From Nocardia donostiensis (GTDB lineage Bacteria > Actinomycetota > Actinomycetes > Mycobacteriales > Mycobacteriaceae), in the NCBI RefSeq assembly GCF_002081715.1, contig NZ_MUKP01000005.1:62001-126000 (forward strand): 64,000 bases of DNA, read 5' to 3'. Under the pieces are notes generated by a model. It was not told the origin of the DNA. It did not search any database and was given only the letters and a program-made list of their open reading frames with translations. Shown here piece after piece: positions 18,405 to 26,325 of the stretch. Made by a program: the position numbers and the translations under genes. Every line of letters starts with the position of its first letter. Positions within the stretch are counted from its first letter, which is position 1.

Positions 18405-19622
18405 GTGAGGTACTGGTCGGCGCTCTCAGCGGCCGCGCAGGACGCGCTGATCGCCGGTGTCGCGTTCGCCATCGGCGCCGGGCTGTATCTGTCCGGTCTG
18501 TATCCGATGACCGGTCCGGTGGACGAAACTTCGCTGGCGGTGCGGTTCGGACTGCTCGCACTGTTGTGCGGCGTGACACTGCTGCGCCGCCGGAGGCCGA
18601 TATGGGCGCTGGTGGCCGGGCTGGTTCCGCTGGGAATCGATATCGCGCTCGGGGCGACACTGCCGATGAGCATCGTCTATTCGGATCTGATCTATGCGGC
18701 CGTGTTGTATTCGACGCGGCGTCAGTCCCGGTTCGTGGTCGGCACCGGCGTCGTGCTGTCGCTGGCCGCGGTGGGGGCAACGCTGGTGGTGACCGGCGAT
18801 TGGCGAGTGACAGCGCTGGTGCTGGTTATCGCTTCGACGCTCGTCGGCACGTCGATGTGGTGGGCGCTGTCGGTGCGAGCGCACAAGGAAACGGCTCAGG
18901 CCGAACGCGCCCGGGCCCACGCGTTGGCGCTGGTGGCGGAATTGGATCGCCGGGCCGCCGTAGCCGACGAACGCAAAATGATGGCCCGCGACCTGCACGA
19001 TGTTATCGCCGGCCAGTTGTCGGCGATTGCCATCCAGTCCGAGGCCGCGCTCGGGGTGCTGGCGCGGTCCGGGACCGGCCCGGAACTGGCCCCCATCATC
19101 GGCTCCATCCGTTCCAGCAGTGTGGATGCGCTGCGGGAGATGCGCACCATGATCGGGTTGCTGCGACGCGACGACGGGGTAGCGGATCTGGCCGCCCCGA
19201 GTGGGCTGGCGCAGCTGTCCCGGCTGGTGGAAACCACCCGTGCGACCGGGACCCTGGTGCGGGTGAATATCCGCGCCGACGACGCCGAACCGGCAAGCGC
19301 GGTCGACCAGGCCGCGTACCGCATCGTCCAGGAGGCGCTGACCAACTCCATGAAGCACGCACCGGGGCAGGAGATAAGCATCGATGTGAGCGCCGATCAG
19401 AGCACGGTGACCCTGTCGGTGCGCAATACGTTGCCCGCCGACCGGCCACCCCGGGAGCCGGGCAACGACCCGCGCATCGGACACCGCGGCCTGGTGAACA
19501 TGCGCGAACGGGCCACCGCGCTGGGGGGAACGTTTCATGCCGGGGCGGAGCCCGGCGGCTGGGCGGTACATGTGCGCTTGCCTGCCACCCCGGCGGCCGA
19601 GCCCGCGGAGGTCGCGTTATGA
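18405..19622 (+). CDS. Two-component sensor histidine kinase, NarL-system type
   Basis: This 405-residue membrane kinase has five or six hydrophobic helices in residues about 10-155, then a coiled linker and a HisKA_3 dimerisation domain. The phosphate-accepting His198 lies in MMARDLHDVIAGQLSAI. The HATPase_c domain shows NSMKHA (N box) and GHRGLVNMRERATALGGTF (G box). It has no obvious extracytoplasmic sensor domain, so it may sense the membrane itself. I use GTG 18405, which has a GATGAGGG site; ATG 18366 adds an unlikely Cys-rich start. Its stop overlaps the regulator's ATG, so they form one operon. Confidence 0.9.
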   Translation: MRYWSALSAAAQDALIAGVAFAIGAGLYLSGLYPMTGPVDETSLAVRFGLLALLCGVTLLRRRRPIWALVAGLVPLGIDIALGATLPMSIVYSDLIYAAVLYSTRRQSRFVVGTGVVLSLAAVGATLVVTGDWRVTALVLVIASTLVGTSMWWALSVRAHKETAQAERARAHALALVAELDRRAAVADERKMMARDLHDVIAGQLSAIAIQSEAALGVLARSGTGPELAPIIGSIRSSSVDALREMRTMIGLLRRDDGVADLAAPSGLAQLSRLVETTRATGTLVRVNIRADDAEPASAVDQAAYRIVQEALTNSMKHAPGQEISIDVSADQSTVTLSVRNTLPADRPPREPGNDPRIGHRGLVNMRERATALGGTFHAGAEPGGWAVHVRLPATPAAEPAEVAL

Positions 19623-20305
19623 CGGTTGGGGCGATCCGGGTGCTGCTCGCCGACGATCACGGCGCCATCCGCGCCGGTCTCCGGATCATCCTCGACGGCG
19701 CAGAGGGGATCGAGGTGGTCGGGGAGGCTGCGGACGGTGACGTCGCGGTCGCCCAGGCCAGGGCGCTGCGCCCGGATGTGGTGCTGATGGACATCCGGAT
19801 GCCGGGCGTGGACGGTATCACCGCAACCACCCGCATCACCGCCGACAACCTGGCCAAGGTGCTCGTTCTCACCACCTTCGACCTCGACGAATACGTGTTC
19901 CGGTCCTTACGCGCCGGGGCGTCCGGTTTCGTGCTCAAGTCGGTGTCCGGGCAGGCGCTGGTGGACGCGGTGCGCCGGGTCGCCGCGGGTGACGGTGTGC
20001 TGGCGCCGGAAGTCACGCGCACAGTGATCGAGGCGTTCGCCACCGCTCCCGCCGAGAGAGAGCCACCGCAACCCGACGGGCTCGCCGATCTGACCGACCG
20101 GGAACGCGAGGTGTTCGACTGTCTGGGCGCGGGCCTGTCCAATGCCGAGATCGCCGCACACCTGTTCATCGGTGAGACGACGGTGAAAACTCACGTCTCG
20201 CGGGTGCTGACCAAACTCGGGTTGCGTTCCCGCGTGCAGGCCGCGATCCTCGCCGGGCAGGTCGGCGACCGGCGGCGGCCGCACGGTCGCGACTCAGTCC
20301 GGTAG
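19619..20305 (+). CDS. Two-component response regulator, NarL/LuxR family
   Basis: This 228-residue DNA-binding regulator has a receiver domain (residues 5-120) with the acidic pocket DD at 12-13, phosphorylation site Asp58 in VVLMDIRMPG, the Thr in VLVLTTFD (about 85) and a Lys in GFVLKSVS (about 105). A LuxR-type helix-turn-helix covers about 155-215 (LTDREREVFDCLGAGLSNAEIAAHLFIGETTVKTHVSRVL). ATG 19619 overlaps the kinase stop (ATGA). The 3' end overlaps the convergent DUF952 gene by twelve bases. Target genes are unknown. Confidence 0.94.
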   Translation: MTVGAIRVLLADDHGAIRAGLRIILDGAEGIEVVGEAADGDVAVAQARALRPDVVLMDIRMPGVDGITATTRITADNLAKVLVLTTFDLDEYVFRSLRAGASGFVLKSVSGQALVDAVRRVAAGDGVLAPEVTRTVIEAFATAPAEREPPQPDGLADLTDREREVFDCLGAGLSNAEIAAHLFIGETTVKTHVSRVLTKLGLRSRVQAAILAGQVGDRRRPHGRDSVR

Positions 20306-20653
20306 CCGGGGGAATCGCCCGTCGGGTCCGGGCCGGTATTCCTCGACCGCGATGACCGCCGCGACGGGCAACGGCCCGTACAGATGCGGGAACCGCATAT
20401 CCGGATCATCGGACGGCGCACCCGGCTCCCATTTCACGGGTGCGCCCAGCCGCGCCGGATCCAGTCGCAGCAGCACGAGGTTGGTGCGGCCCGCGAACAA
20501 CCGGCCGGCGGGCAGATGCACCTGCCATGGTGCGGACAAATGCACGAAGCCTTCGGTGGCCAGCGATGCGGGCCGATGCGCGCCGGAGTGCCGGGCATGC
20601 AACCATTCTGTGGCGGTACACAGATGAACCAGGGTGTGAGTGTCATAGGTCAC
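20294..20653 (-). CDS. DUF952 family protein
   Basis: This 119-residue protein of the DUF952 family shows LVHLCTATEWLHARHSG at the N-terminus, EGFVHLSAPWQVHLPAGRLFAGR in the middle (the paired His-containing strands typical of the family) and FPHLYGPLPVAAVIAVEEYRPGPDG near the end. The fold resembles glutathione-transferase-like or ADP-ribosyl-binding small domains, but no activity is established. I start at GTG 20653 with GGAG upstream; earlier in-frame starts to 20797 add unsupported residues. Confidence 0.8.
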   Translation of the reverse strand: MTYDTHTLVHLCTATEWLHARHSGAHRPASLATEGFVHLSAPWQVHLPAGRLFAGRTNLVLLRLDPARLGAPVKWEPGAPSDDPDMRFPHLYGPLPVAAVIAVEEYRPGPDGRFPRLPD

Positions 20654-20928
20654 GGGTATTCTCCGGAGGACAACTACATCGGGCCTGTTCGAGTGGGTGA
20701 TATTCGCCGGGTGTCGCGACAGGGCCGTGGATGTTCGCCCAGAGCGGAAATCCCTGGTCATGTTAGTGAAAACACATCGATTCCTGTGCGGGAACAAAGC
20801 CCCCGTCCCGAACGTCTGACAGAGTAGTCATACCACTGCTGGGAAGTAGCGGAAGCGAGCCCGCGGAGTGTCCACGGGCCTCACACCAGGTGAACGGTTT
20901 GTGTGCCGGGAGCCAGGACGGAGGAGTC

Positions 20929-21123
20929 ATGCCAGGAACCCTGACAAGCACCCCACTGACCGCGGTCGATCGTTGCGACCGTTGCGGGGCGGCTGCCCGT
21001 GTGCGTGCCGTTCTGCCCGCAGGTGGCGAGTTGCTCTTCTGCCAGCACCACGCGAACGAACATATGGATCGGCTGCGCGAGCTGGATGCCGTTATCGACA
21101 CGGAATCCGCTCCGGCGCTCTGA
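20929..21123 (+). CDS. DUF7455 small zinc-finger-like protein
   Basis: This 64-residue protein starts at ATG 20929, behind a strong GGACGGAGGAG site. It contains CDRCG near residues 15-19 and, after GGELLFC, QHHANEH: a Cys/Cys...Cys/His set that could hold one zinc ion. The phrase LTAVDRCDRCGA...VLPAGGELLFCQHH is highly conserved in actinobacteria, usually near sigA. Here it is about 7.6 kb from sigA because of the accessory genes in between. Function unknown. Confidence 0.85.
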   Translation: MPGTLTSTPLTAVDRCDRCGAAARVRAVLPAGGELLFCQHHANEHMDRLRELDAVIDTESAPAL

Positions 21124-21168
21124 CTCGTCCTCGCGTCCGACACAACAGCATCGAACAACAGAACACCG

Positions 21169-21951
21169 TCAATCCGCAGCGGGCGACCCATCGGGCGCCC
21201 GCTGCGGTCGTTGTCGGGAGAGGATGCCGTCCAGCAGCCTGGCCAGCCCGTATTCGAAGTCCCCTTCCGGGTCGCCCGGCGCTTGATACAGCTCACCGAC
21301 CACGGTGCCGACCCGCGACGACAGTGGGAACTCGGCGGCGGGCATCACCTGGGTGAGCAGCGGCCCGTGCACCTCCCACCAGCGCGCGTCGCTCAGCTGC
21401 TCGGCGCTGCGCCGCGCGGCCAGTGTCATCCGGGCGTTGCCGATCGCGAACTCCGACAGCACCGCGATCACCCGGTCCATCTCGACATCTGTGAAGCCGA
21501 TACCGTCCACTGCCGCCAACCGCCGTTCGTACCGGCGCATCCGGCCCGGTCCCAGTTCCAGCCGCCACGGCGACACCTCGAGCAGCCACGGATGCGCAAG
21601 CAGTTCGGCGCGCGCCTGGCGGGCGATAGTCGCCAAGCGTTCCCGCGCGGGCCGGTCCCTCGGGATCTCTTCGTCCTCGAAGGCGACCGCGTCGGCCATC
21701 AGGATGGTCAGCGCATCCTTGCTCGGGACGTAGGTGTACAGGCTCATGGGCCGGAGTCCGAGCTCGGCGGCGACCGCACGCACCGAGACCTTGTCGTAGC
21801 CGTCCCGGTCGGCGAGCGCTACCGCTGCGGCGACGACCTCGTCGACACTCACCGTCTGTTTGGGTCCGCGCCCGCCCGGCCGCGGTGGGAGTTCGTGACG
21901 CCAGAGCAGGCTCAGCAGCCTGCTCACCTCGTCGGCGCCGGGTTCGCTCAT
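21169..21951 (-). CDS. TetR family transcriptional regulator
   Basis: This 260-residue repressor-type protein carries an N-terminal helix-turn-helix at about 35-80 (VDEVVAAAVALADRDGYDKVSVRAVAAELGLRPMSLYTYVPSKDAL) and a TetR_C-like ligand domain with YERRLAAVDGIGFTDVEMDRVIAVL. ATG 21951 has GGAGGAGACCG upstream. It is divergent from a SNF2 helicase gene, and a cluster of repeated and palindromic sites fills the spacer, so it probably controls itself and possibly the helicase operon. The ligand is unknown. Confidence 0.9.
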   Translation of the reverse strand: MSEPGADEVSRLLSLLWRHELPPRPGGRGPKQTVSVDEVVAAAVALADRDGYDKVSVRAVAAELGLRPMSLYTYVPSKDALTILMADAVAFEDEEIPRDRPARERLATIARQARAELLAHPWLLEVSPWRLELGPGRMRRYERRLAAVDGIGFTDVEMDRVIAVLSEFAIGNARMTLAARRSAEQLSDARWWEVHGPLLTQVMPAAEFPLSSRVGTVVGELYQAPGDPEGDFEYGLARLLDGILSRQRPQRAPDGSPAAD

Positions 21952-22003
21952 CGGTCTCCTCCAGGCGGCATCTCGGGAATCGGACGCGGTGGAACAAAGT
22001 CGA

Positions 22004-22046
22004 TACGGCGTACGTTGTTCCAACATACTCCGTACGGCATACGTTG
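22004..22046. promoter_or_regulatory. Probable TetR operator cluster
   Basis: Two copies of a 14-base site, TACGGCGTACGTTG (22004-22017) and TACGGCATACGTTG (22033-22046), match at 13 positions and lie 29 bases apart in the same orientation. Between and overlapping them is the imperfect 19-bp palindrome GTACGTTGTTCCAACATAC (22010-22028, 14 of 19 symmetric). It lies between the tetR-like gene and the SNF2 gene. Confidence 0.65.
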
Positions 22047-22101
22047 ATCTTGGGAGGGCGCACTGTCCAGCACACAAGCCACCTACCTGCCCGACCTGCA
22101 C

Positions 22102-23856
22102 ATGTTCGCACTGTGGACATGGACGGGCAGCGCACCAGGACAGCCGCCGCGCGGCGCCGGAGTAGCGGCCACGATCCCGCTTGCGATTCCGACCGGAACC
22201 CTCGCGCAGGCCAGGGCAGGCAGCGCGGCTGTCGCAGTCACCGACGTCGAGTGCACGCTACTTGAACCAGACGAGCTCAGCGCCGCGAGCATCGACTCCC
22301 TGAGCGCCTCGGTCGATGCCTGGCGCCGCGCGCTGACCGGTGACGACACACCGCCGCTGCCCACGGCCGCGCACGCGGTACCCGATGCGGCAGGCACGTC
22401 CGTCGTCTCCGCCGCGTATGCCCACACCGTCTTGCGGGCCACCACGACCGTCAACGAGGAACTCCGCGACCTGCTGAAAACACAGCTGCGCCCCTACCAG
22501 GCACGCGGTATCGGCTGGCTGCACGAAGCCACCGCCCGGCACGGCGGGGCGATTCTCGCCGACGAAATGGGGCTGGGAAAGACAGTGCAAACCATCGGGT
22601 TCCTCCTCGGGCGCGCCGAGGCGGGGCCGCAACTGGTGGTGTGTCCGACATCGCTGGTGGGCAACTGGGTGCACGAGATCGAACGGTTCGCACCCGGCCT
22701 GCGCGCACGGGCCTGGCGCGGCGGCGCGCTCGACGTGGCGCCGGGGAGCGTCGTGGTCGCCGGATATCCCACCATACGACTGCACGGCCATCTGCTCACC
22801 GCACCCGCCTGGTCGACGGTGGTGTTCGACGAAGCTCAGGCATTGAAGAACCCGCGCACCCAGGTATCGAAAGCCGCCAGGGCGATCACCGCGGAGGCCG
22901 TCGTCGCGTTGACCGGCACCCCGGTGGAAAACCATCTCGAGGAACTGTGGGCGCTGCTGAACCTGACCGCGCCACGACTGTTCGGGCATCGCGCCCAATT
23001 CCGGCGGCGGTTCGCCAAACCCATCCAGGAAGGCTCGGCGAACGCGTCCGCCCGACTGCGCGACGCGATCGAACCGGTACTGCTCGGCCGCCGCAAAGCT
23101 CAGGTCGCCGCGTCGTTGCCTGCCAAGATCCACACCGATCTGCTGTGTGATCTGACAGTCGAACAGCAGCAGCTCTACGACCAGTTGCTCGACCGCGCCG
23201 CAGACGACGGTTTCGGCCATGGCACGCAGCGGCAGAGCCGGGTGCTGGCCGCGCTCACCGCGCTCAAACAGGTCTGCAACCATCCGGGGCTGATCACCGG
23301 TGAGCTGGGTGAGGTCGCCGGACGCTCCGGGAAGCTCGACCTGTGCACCGATATCGTCGCCAGCAATCTCGACAACGATTCTCCCACCCTGATATTCACC
23401 CAGTACCGGCAGACCGGCGAGCTGCTGGTGCGGCATCTGGGCGAGCAGTTCGGGATCACCGTGCCGTTCTTCCATGGCGGGCTGAGCTCGGCAGAGCGGG
23501 CTGGGATCGTCTCGGCCTTCCAAGCCTGCGACGGCCCACCGGTGCTGGTGCTGAGCCTGCGGGCGGCGGGGACCGGGCTCACCCTGACCCGCGCCGCCGA
23601 CGTCATCCACTTCGACCGATGGTGGAACCCGGCGGTGGAGGCCCAGGCCTCGGACCGGGCGCACCGGATCGGGCAGACCCGAACCGTCACCATCACCACC
23701 TTGACCTCGGCCACCACCGTGGAGGAGCACATCGCAAGCATGCAGCAGCGCAAATCGGCGCTGACCGACCTCGGCGACGCGACCGGTATCGCCGAACTGG
23801 CCCGCCTCGACGACGAGCAGCTGCTCGACATCCTGCGCCGCAAAAGGGAGAACTGA
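22102..23856 (+). CDS. SNF2-family DEAD/DEAH helicase, short form
   Basis: This SNF2 ATPase of 584 residues (from ATG 22102) should translocate on DNA. Motif I is ADEMGLGKT (153-161), motif II DEAQ (about 244), motif III TGTPVEN, and the second RecA domain ends with DRWWNPAVEAQASDRAHRIGQ. Only about 125 residues precede the helicase core, while bacterial relatives such as HelZ (Rv2101) are near 1000 residues, so most of the usual N-terminal region is missing. The start is unsure. The frame is open from just after a stop at 22045, and a strong GGGAGG (22052-22057) lies before CTG 22063, which would add 13 residues (including LPDLH). The SWIM-protein gene starts within its stop (TGATG). Confidence 0.88.
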   Translation: MFALWTWTGSAPGQPPRGAGVAATIPLAIPTGTLAQARAGSAAVAVTDVECTLLEPDELSAASIDSLSASVDAWRRALTGDDTPPLPTAAHAVPDAAGTSVVSAAYAHTVLRATTTVNEELRDLLKTQLRPYQARGIGWLHEATARHGGAILADEMGLGKTVQTIGFLLGRAEAGPQLVVCPTSLVGNWVHEIERFAPGLRARAWRGGALDVAPGSVVVAGYPTIRLHGHLLTAPAWSTVVFDEAQALKNPRTQVSKAARAITAEAVVALTGTPVENHLEELWALLNLTAPRLFGHRAQFRRRFAKPIQEGSANASARLRDAIEPVLLGRRKAQVAASLPAKIHTDLLCDLTVEQQQLYDQLLDRAADDGFGHGTQRQSRVLAALTALKQVCNHPGLITGELGEVAGRSGKLDLCTDIVASNLDNDSPTLIFTQYRQTGELLVRHLGEQFGITVPFFHGGLSSAERAGIVSAFQACDGPPVLVLSLRAAGTGLTLTRAADVIHFDRWWNPAVEAQASDRAHRIGQTRTVTITTLTSATTVEEHIASMQQRKSALTDLGDATGIAELARLDDEQLLDILRRKREN

Positions 23857-24419
23857 TGGCCGACAACGAGTTCGGATACACCGCCTGGGGTATGGGCTGG
23901 GTACGGCTGGCCGAACCACTGCGCCAGACCCGTCCCGACCCACTGCTGCCCCGCGCCCGCAGTATCGCCCGCAACAATGGTGTCCGGGCCGAGATCGAGG
24001 GCCACATCGTTCGCGCCCATATCCATCGGGGCGGGCAGGCGTCGGTCACCCATCTGGAACTGGCGCCGCTGCCACGAACCGCGATCACCACCATCGCGAA
24101 AGTGCTCACCCCGGAACCGGCGATCCTCACCGACGAGATGCACCGGGCCGTCGTCGATGCGGGAGTCGATCCGGCCCCGGCGTTGGCTGCCGCCGATTGT
24201 TCCTGCTCGGCGCGCACCTCGCGGTGTGTGCATGTGCTGGCCACGCTGTACGAGATGGCACGCCGAGTCGATGAGAACCCGCGGCTGAGCCTGGACGCAC
24301 AAGGGTACGGTTCCACGCTCCCCGGCGACGAAGACGAGGGTCCCGCGCCCGAACAAGCTCGCTGGACGCCGATCAACACCCTCGACACCGTTACCTATTT
24401 CACCGCGCCCGCCGGATAG
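23856..24419 (+). CDS. SWIM zinc-finger protein
   Basis: This 187-residue protein has a SWIM motif with metal ligands Cys115, Cys117, Cys124 and His126 (CSCSARTSRCVH). Beta-rich residues about 38-75 precede it. SWIM proteins often accompany SNF2 helicases, for example Bacillus YwqA/YwqB, and are thought to bind DNA or protein. ATG 23856 shares its A with the stop of the helicase gene, so expression is tightly coupled and the two probably work together. The usual C-terminal extension of larger SWIM proteins is missing. It converges with an SDR gene eight bases away. Confidence 0.85.
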   Translation: MADNEFGYTAWGMGWVRLAEPLRQTRPDPLLPRARSIARNNGVRAEIEGHIVRAHIHRGGQASVTHLELAPLPRTAITTIAKVLTPEPAILTDEMHRAVVDAGVDPAPALAAADCSCSARTSRCVHVLATLYEMARRVDENPRLSLDAQGYGSTLPGDEDEGPAPEQARWTPINTLDTVTYFTAPAG

Positions 24420-24427
24420 GCGCCTGT

Positions 24428-25168
24428 TCAGGCGTTCGTGCCGCCGTCCACGGTGAGCGTCGCGCCGGTGATGCTGCGACCCGACGGTCCCGCGAGGAAC
24501 GCGATGGCGGCGGCGATATCGTCGGCCGTGCCGTAGCGTCCCAGTGCGGTGAGCTCGATCTGGGTTTCCGCATCGGGGCCGGTGGCGGGGTTCATATCGG
24601 TTTCGGTCGAGCCGGGCTGCACCAGGTTCACCGTGATACCGCGTGGCCCGAGCTCTCGCGCCAGTGCTTTGGTATAGCCGTTGAGCGCGGATTTGCTGAG
24701 GTTGTAGAGGGTGATGCCACCGAACGGGGCGTGTTCGGAGAGGTTGCTGCCGATGCTGACGATCCGGCCGCCTTCGCCCATGTGATCGAGCGCGGCCTGT
24801 CCCGCGACGAATGCGGCGCGGGCGTGGATGGCCAGTGCCCGGTCGATCTCGTCGATGGTGAACTCCTGGTAGGGCTTGGCCGGGAAGATGCCCGCATTGT
24901 TGACCAGGATGTCCAGTCCGCCCAGGGCACCCGCGGCCTGATGCACCGCGTCCCTCACCTCCGCCGCGGCGGCACTGTCGGCGCGGAGAGCAACGGCGCG
25001 CCTGCCCAGCGCCTCGATCTGGGCGGCCACCGATTTCGCCTGGGCTTCGGAGTTCTGGAATGTCAACGCCACATCGGCGCCCTCGGCGGCGAGCCGTCGC
25101 GCGATGGCCGCGCCGATCCCCCGGCTGCCGCCGGTCACCAGTGCCACCTTGCCCGTCAGATCCGACAT
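24428..25168 (-). CDS. Short-chain dehydrogenase/reductase (SDR)
   Basis: This 246-residue classical SDR has the cofactor loop TGGSRGIG (residues 12-19), NNAG (about 89-92), a catalytic Ser in VSIGSNLS and the YNLSK Tyr/Lys pair (about 154-158), and it ends VDGGTNA, as many 3-oxoacyl-reductase-like SDRs do. ATG 25168 is preceded by AAGGGA. It is divergent from a TetR gene whose product probably represses it; the pair is a common actinobacterial module. The substrate cannot be inferred. Confidence 0.9.
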   Translation of the reverse strand: MSDLTGKVALVTGGSRGIGAAIARRLAAEGADVALTFQNSEAQAKSVAAQIEALGRRAVALRADSAAAAEVRDAVHQAAGALGGLDILVNNAGIFPAKPYQEFTIDEIDRALAIHARAAFVAGQAALDHMGEGGRIVSIGSNLSEHAPFGGITLYNLSKSALNGYTKALARELGPRGITVNLVQPGSTETDMNPATGPDAETQIELTALGRYGTADDIAAAIAFLAGPSGRSITGATLTVDGGTNA

Positions 25169-25238
25169 CGGTAATCCCTTCAATTTTGTGTTGACCGATA
25201 CATAAATAGTGAACCCTGTGGATGCCCGAACCGTCAAG

Positions 25239-25252
25239 CGGTATATTTACCG
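25239..25252. promoter_or_regulatory. Palindromic operator candidate upstream of tetR-like gene
   Basis: CGGTATATTTACCG is symmetric at 12 of 14 positions. It lies in an AT-rich divergent spacer between the SDR and the TetR genes, 22 bases before the TetR start. Binding by the adjacent TetR protein is inferred. Confidence 0.5.
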
Positions 25253-25274
25253 ATCGACACAGAAAGGTTCTGCC

Positions 25275-25907
25275 ATGGCCGACCGGGGACGACCGCGCGC
25301 ATTCGACCGCGATGTGGCTCTGCGACGTGCCATGGAAGTGTTCTGGGAACACGGTTACGAGGGCACCTCGATGACCGATCTGACCTCGGCCATGGGTATC
25401 AACTCCCCCAGTCTGTACGCGGCGTTCGGCGGTAAAGAAGCACTGTTCCGGGAGACGATCGAGCTGTACTGCCGCTGCGAGGGCGGCGCCACCGAGCGCG
25501 CACTGCGCGAGGAGCCCACCGCCAGAGCCGCCATCGAGGCGATGCTGCGCGACAACGCCGCCACCTACACCGCATCCGACAAACCGCACGGCTGCATGGT
25601 GGTGCTGGCCGGATCCACCTACACCACCCGTACCGAAAGCGTCCGCGAATTCCTCGTCGACAAACGCAAGGAGACCAGCACCGATATCCGTCGCCGCCTC
25701 GACCGCGGTATCGCCGACGGCGACCTCCCCGCAGGCACCGATACCGAGGCCCTCGCCACCTTCTACACGACCGTCCTGTACGGGTTGTCCATCCAGGCCC
25801 GCGACGGGATGTCACCGGCCGAACTCACCCGCTCCATCGACTGCGCCATGGCTGCCTGGCCCTCGTCACCGCGCGAGGAACACAGCGGTACTCCCATCAT
25901 GGGCTGA
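25275..25907 (+). CDS. TetR/AcrR family transcriptional regulator
   Basis: This 210-residue protein has a helix-turn-helix at about 10-55 (FDRDVALRRAMEVFWEHGYEGTSMTDLTSAMGINSPSLYAAFGGKEALF) and a C-terminal domain with PHGCMVVLAG, typical of the AcrR subgroup controlling divergent SDR genes. ATG 25275 has AGAAAGG upstream. It is separated from the SDR gene by about 105 bases that contain a palindrome. Confidence 0.9.
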   Translation: MADRGRPRAFDRDVALRRAMEVFWEHGYEGTSMTDLTSAMGINSPSLYAAFGGKEALFRETIELYCRCEGGATERALREEPTARAAIEAMLRDNAATYTASDKPHGCMVVLAGSTYTTRTESVREFLVDKRKETSTDIRRRLDRGIADGDLPAGTDTEALATFYTTVLYGLSIQARDGMSPAELTRSIDCAMAAWPSSPREEHSGTPIMG

Positions 25908-26325
25908 CGAACGACGACACTCACCCGTCTTCCCGCTCTGAACACAAGACCCTTGGCGAATGCGCAGCAGCGGCGATTGCGATCACGTCGATGCCCCAAC
26001 AGATCACTTCTCAGAACGGGCTCACCGCATCGGGGCGCTACGGCACGATCTGACGATACCGCCGGAGCCGTTGCATTTCTCGAGGGTGCGGCAGACCGTA
26101 GACCACCGGTGCGGCCCCCACACCATGGGCTGCAACACGAACACCTGAACCGGCGGCATACCCCGGCAGGTGCTTCGGCACGGGTGACCAGGACGAGGGG
26201 ACGCTCGGCCCGCCGCGCCATCCGTAGCCCGAACTCGCGGCCGATTCGATGAGGATGCGGGCAGAGCGAAGGTCCGGCCAGTGGCCCTGCGGATTCGGCA
26301 GGACCGTCACGCCGGTACAGCGGCG
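25908..26325. other. Intergenic between convergent tetR and helicase genes
   Basis: This stretch of 418 bases has no supported gene. Frames on both strands stay open for up to about 200 codons, but they show no family resemblance, no ribosome site and Arg/Pro-rich composition. A decayed gene cannot be excluded. Confidence 0.4.

Noticed and set aside
23175-25589. An 804-codon open frame on the minus strand
   Set aside because: It runs across SNF2, SWIM, SDR and TetR genes and is low-complexity.
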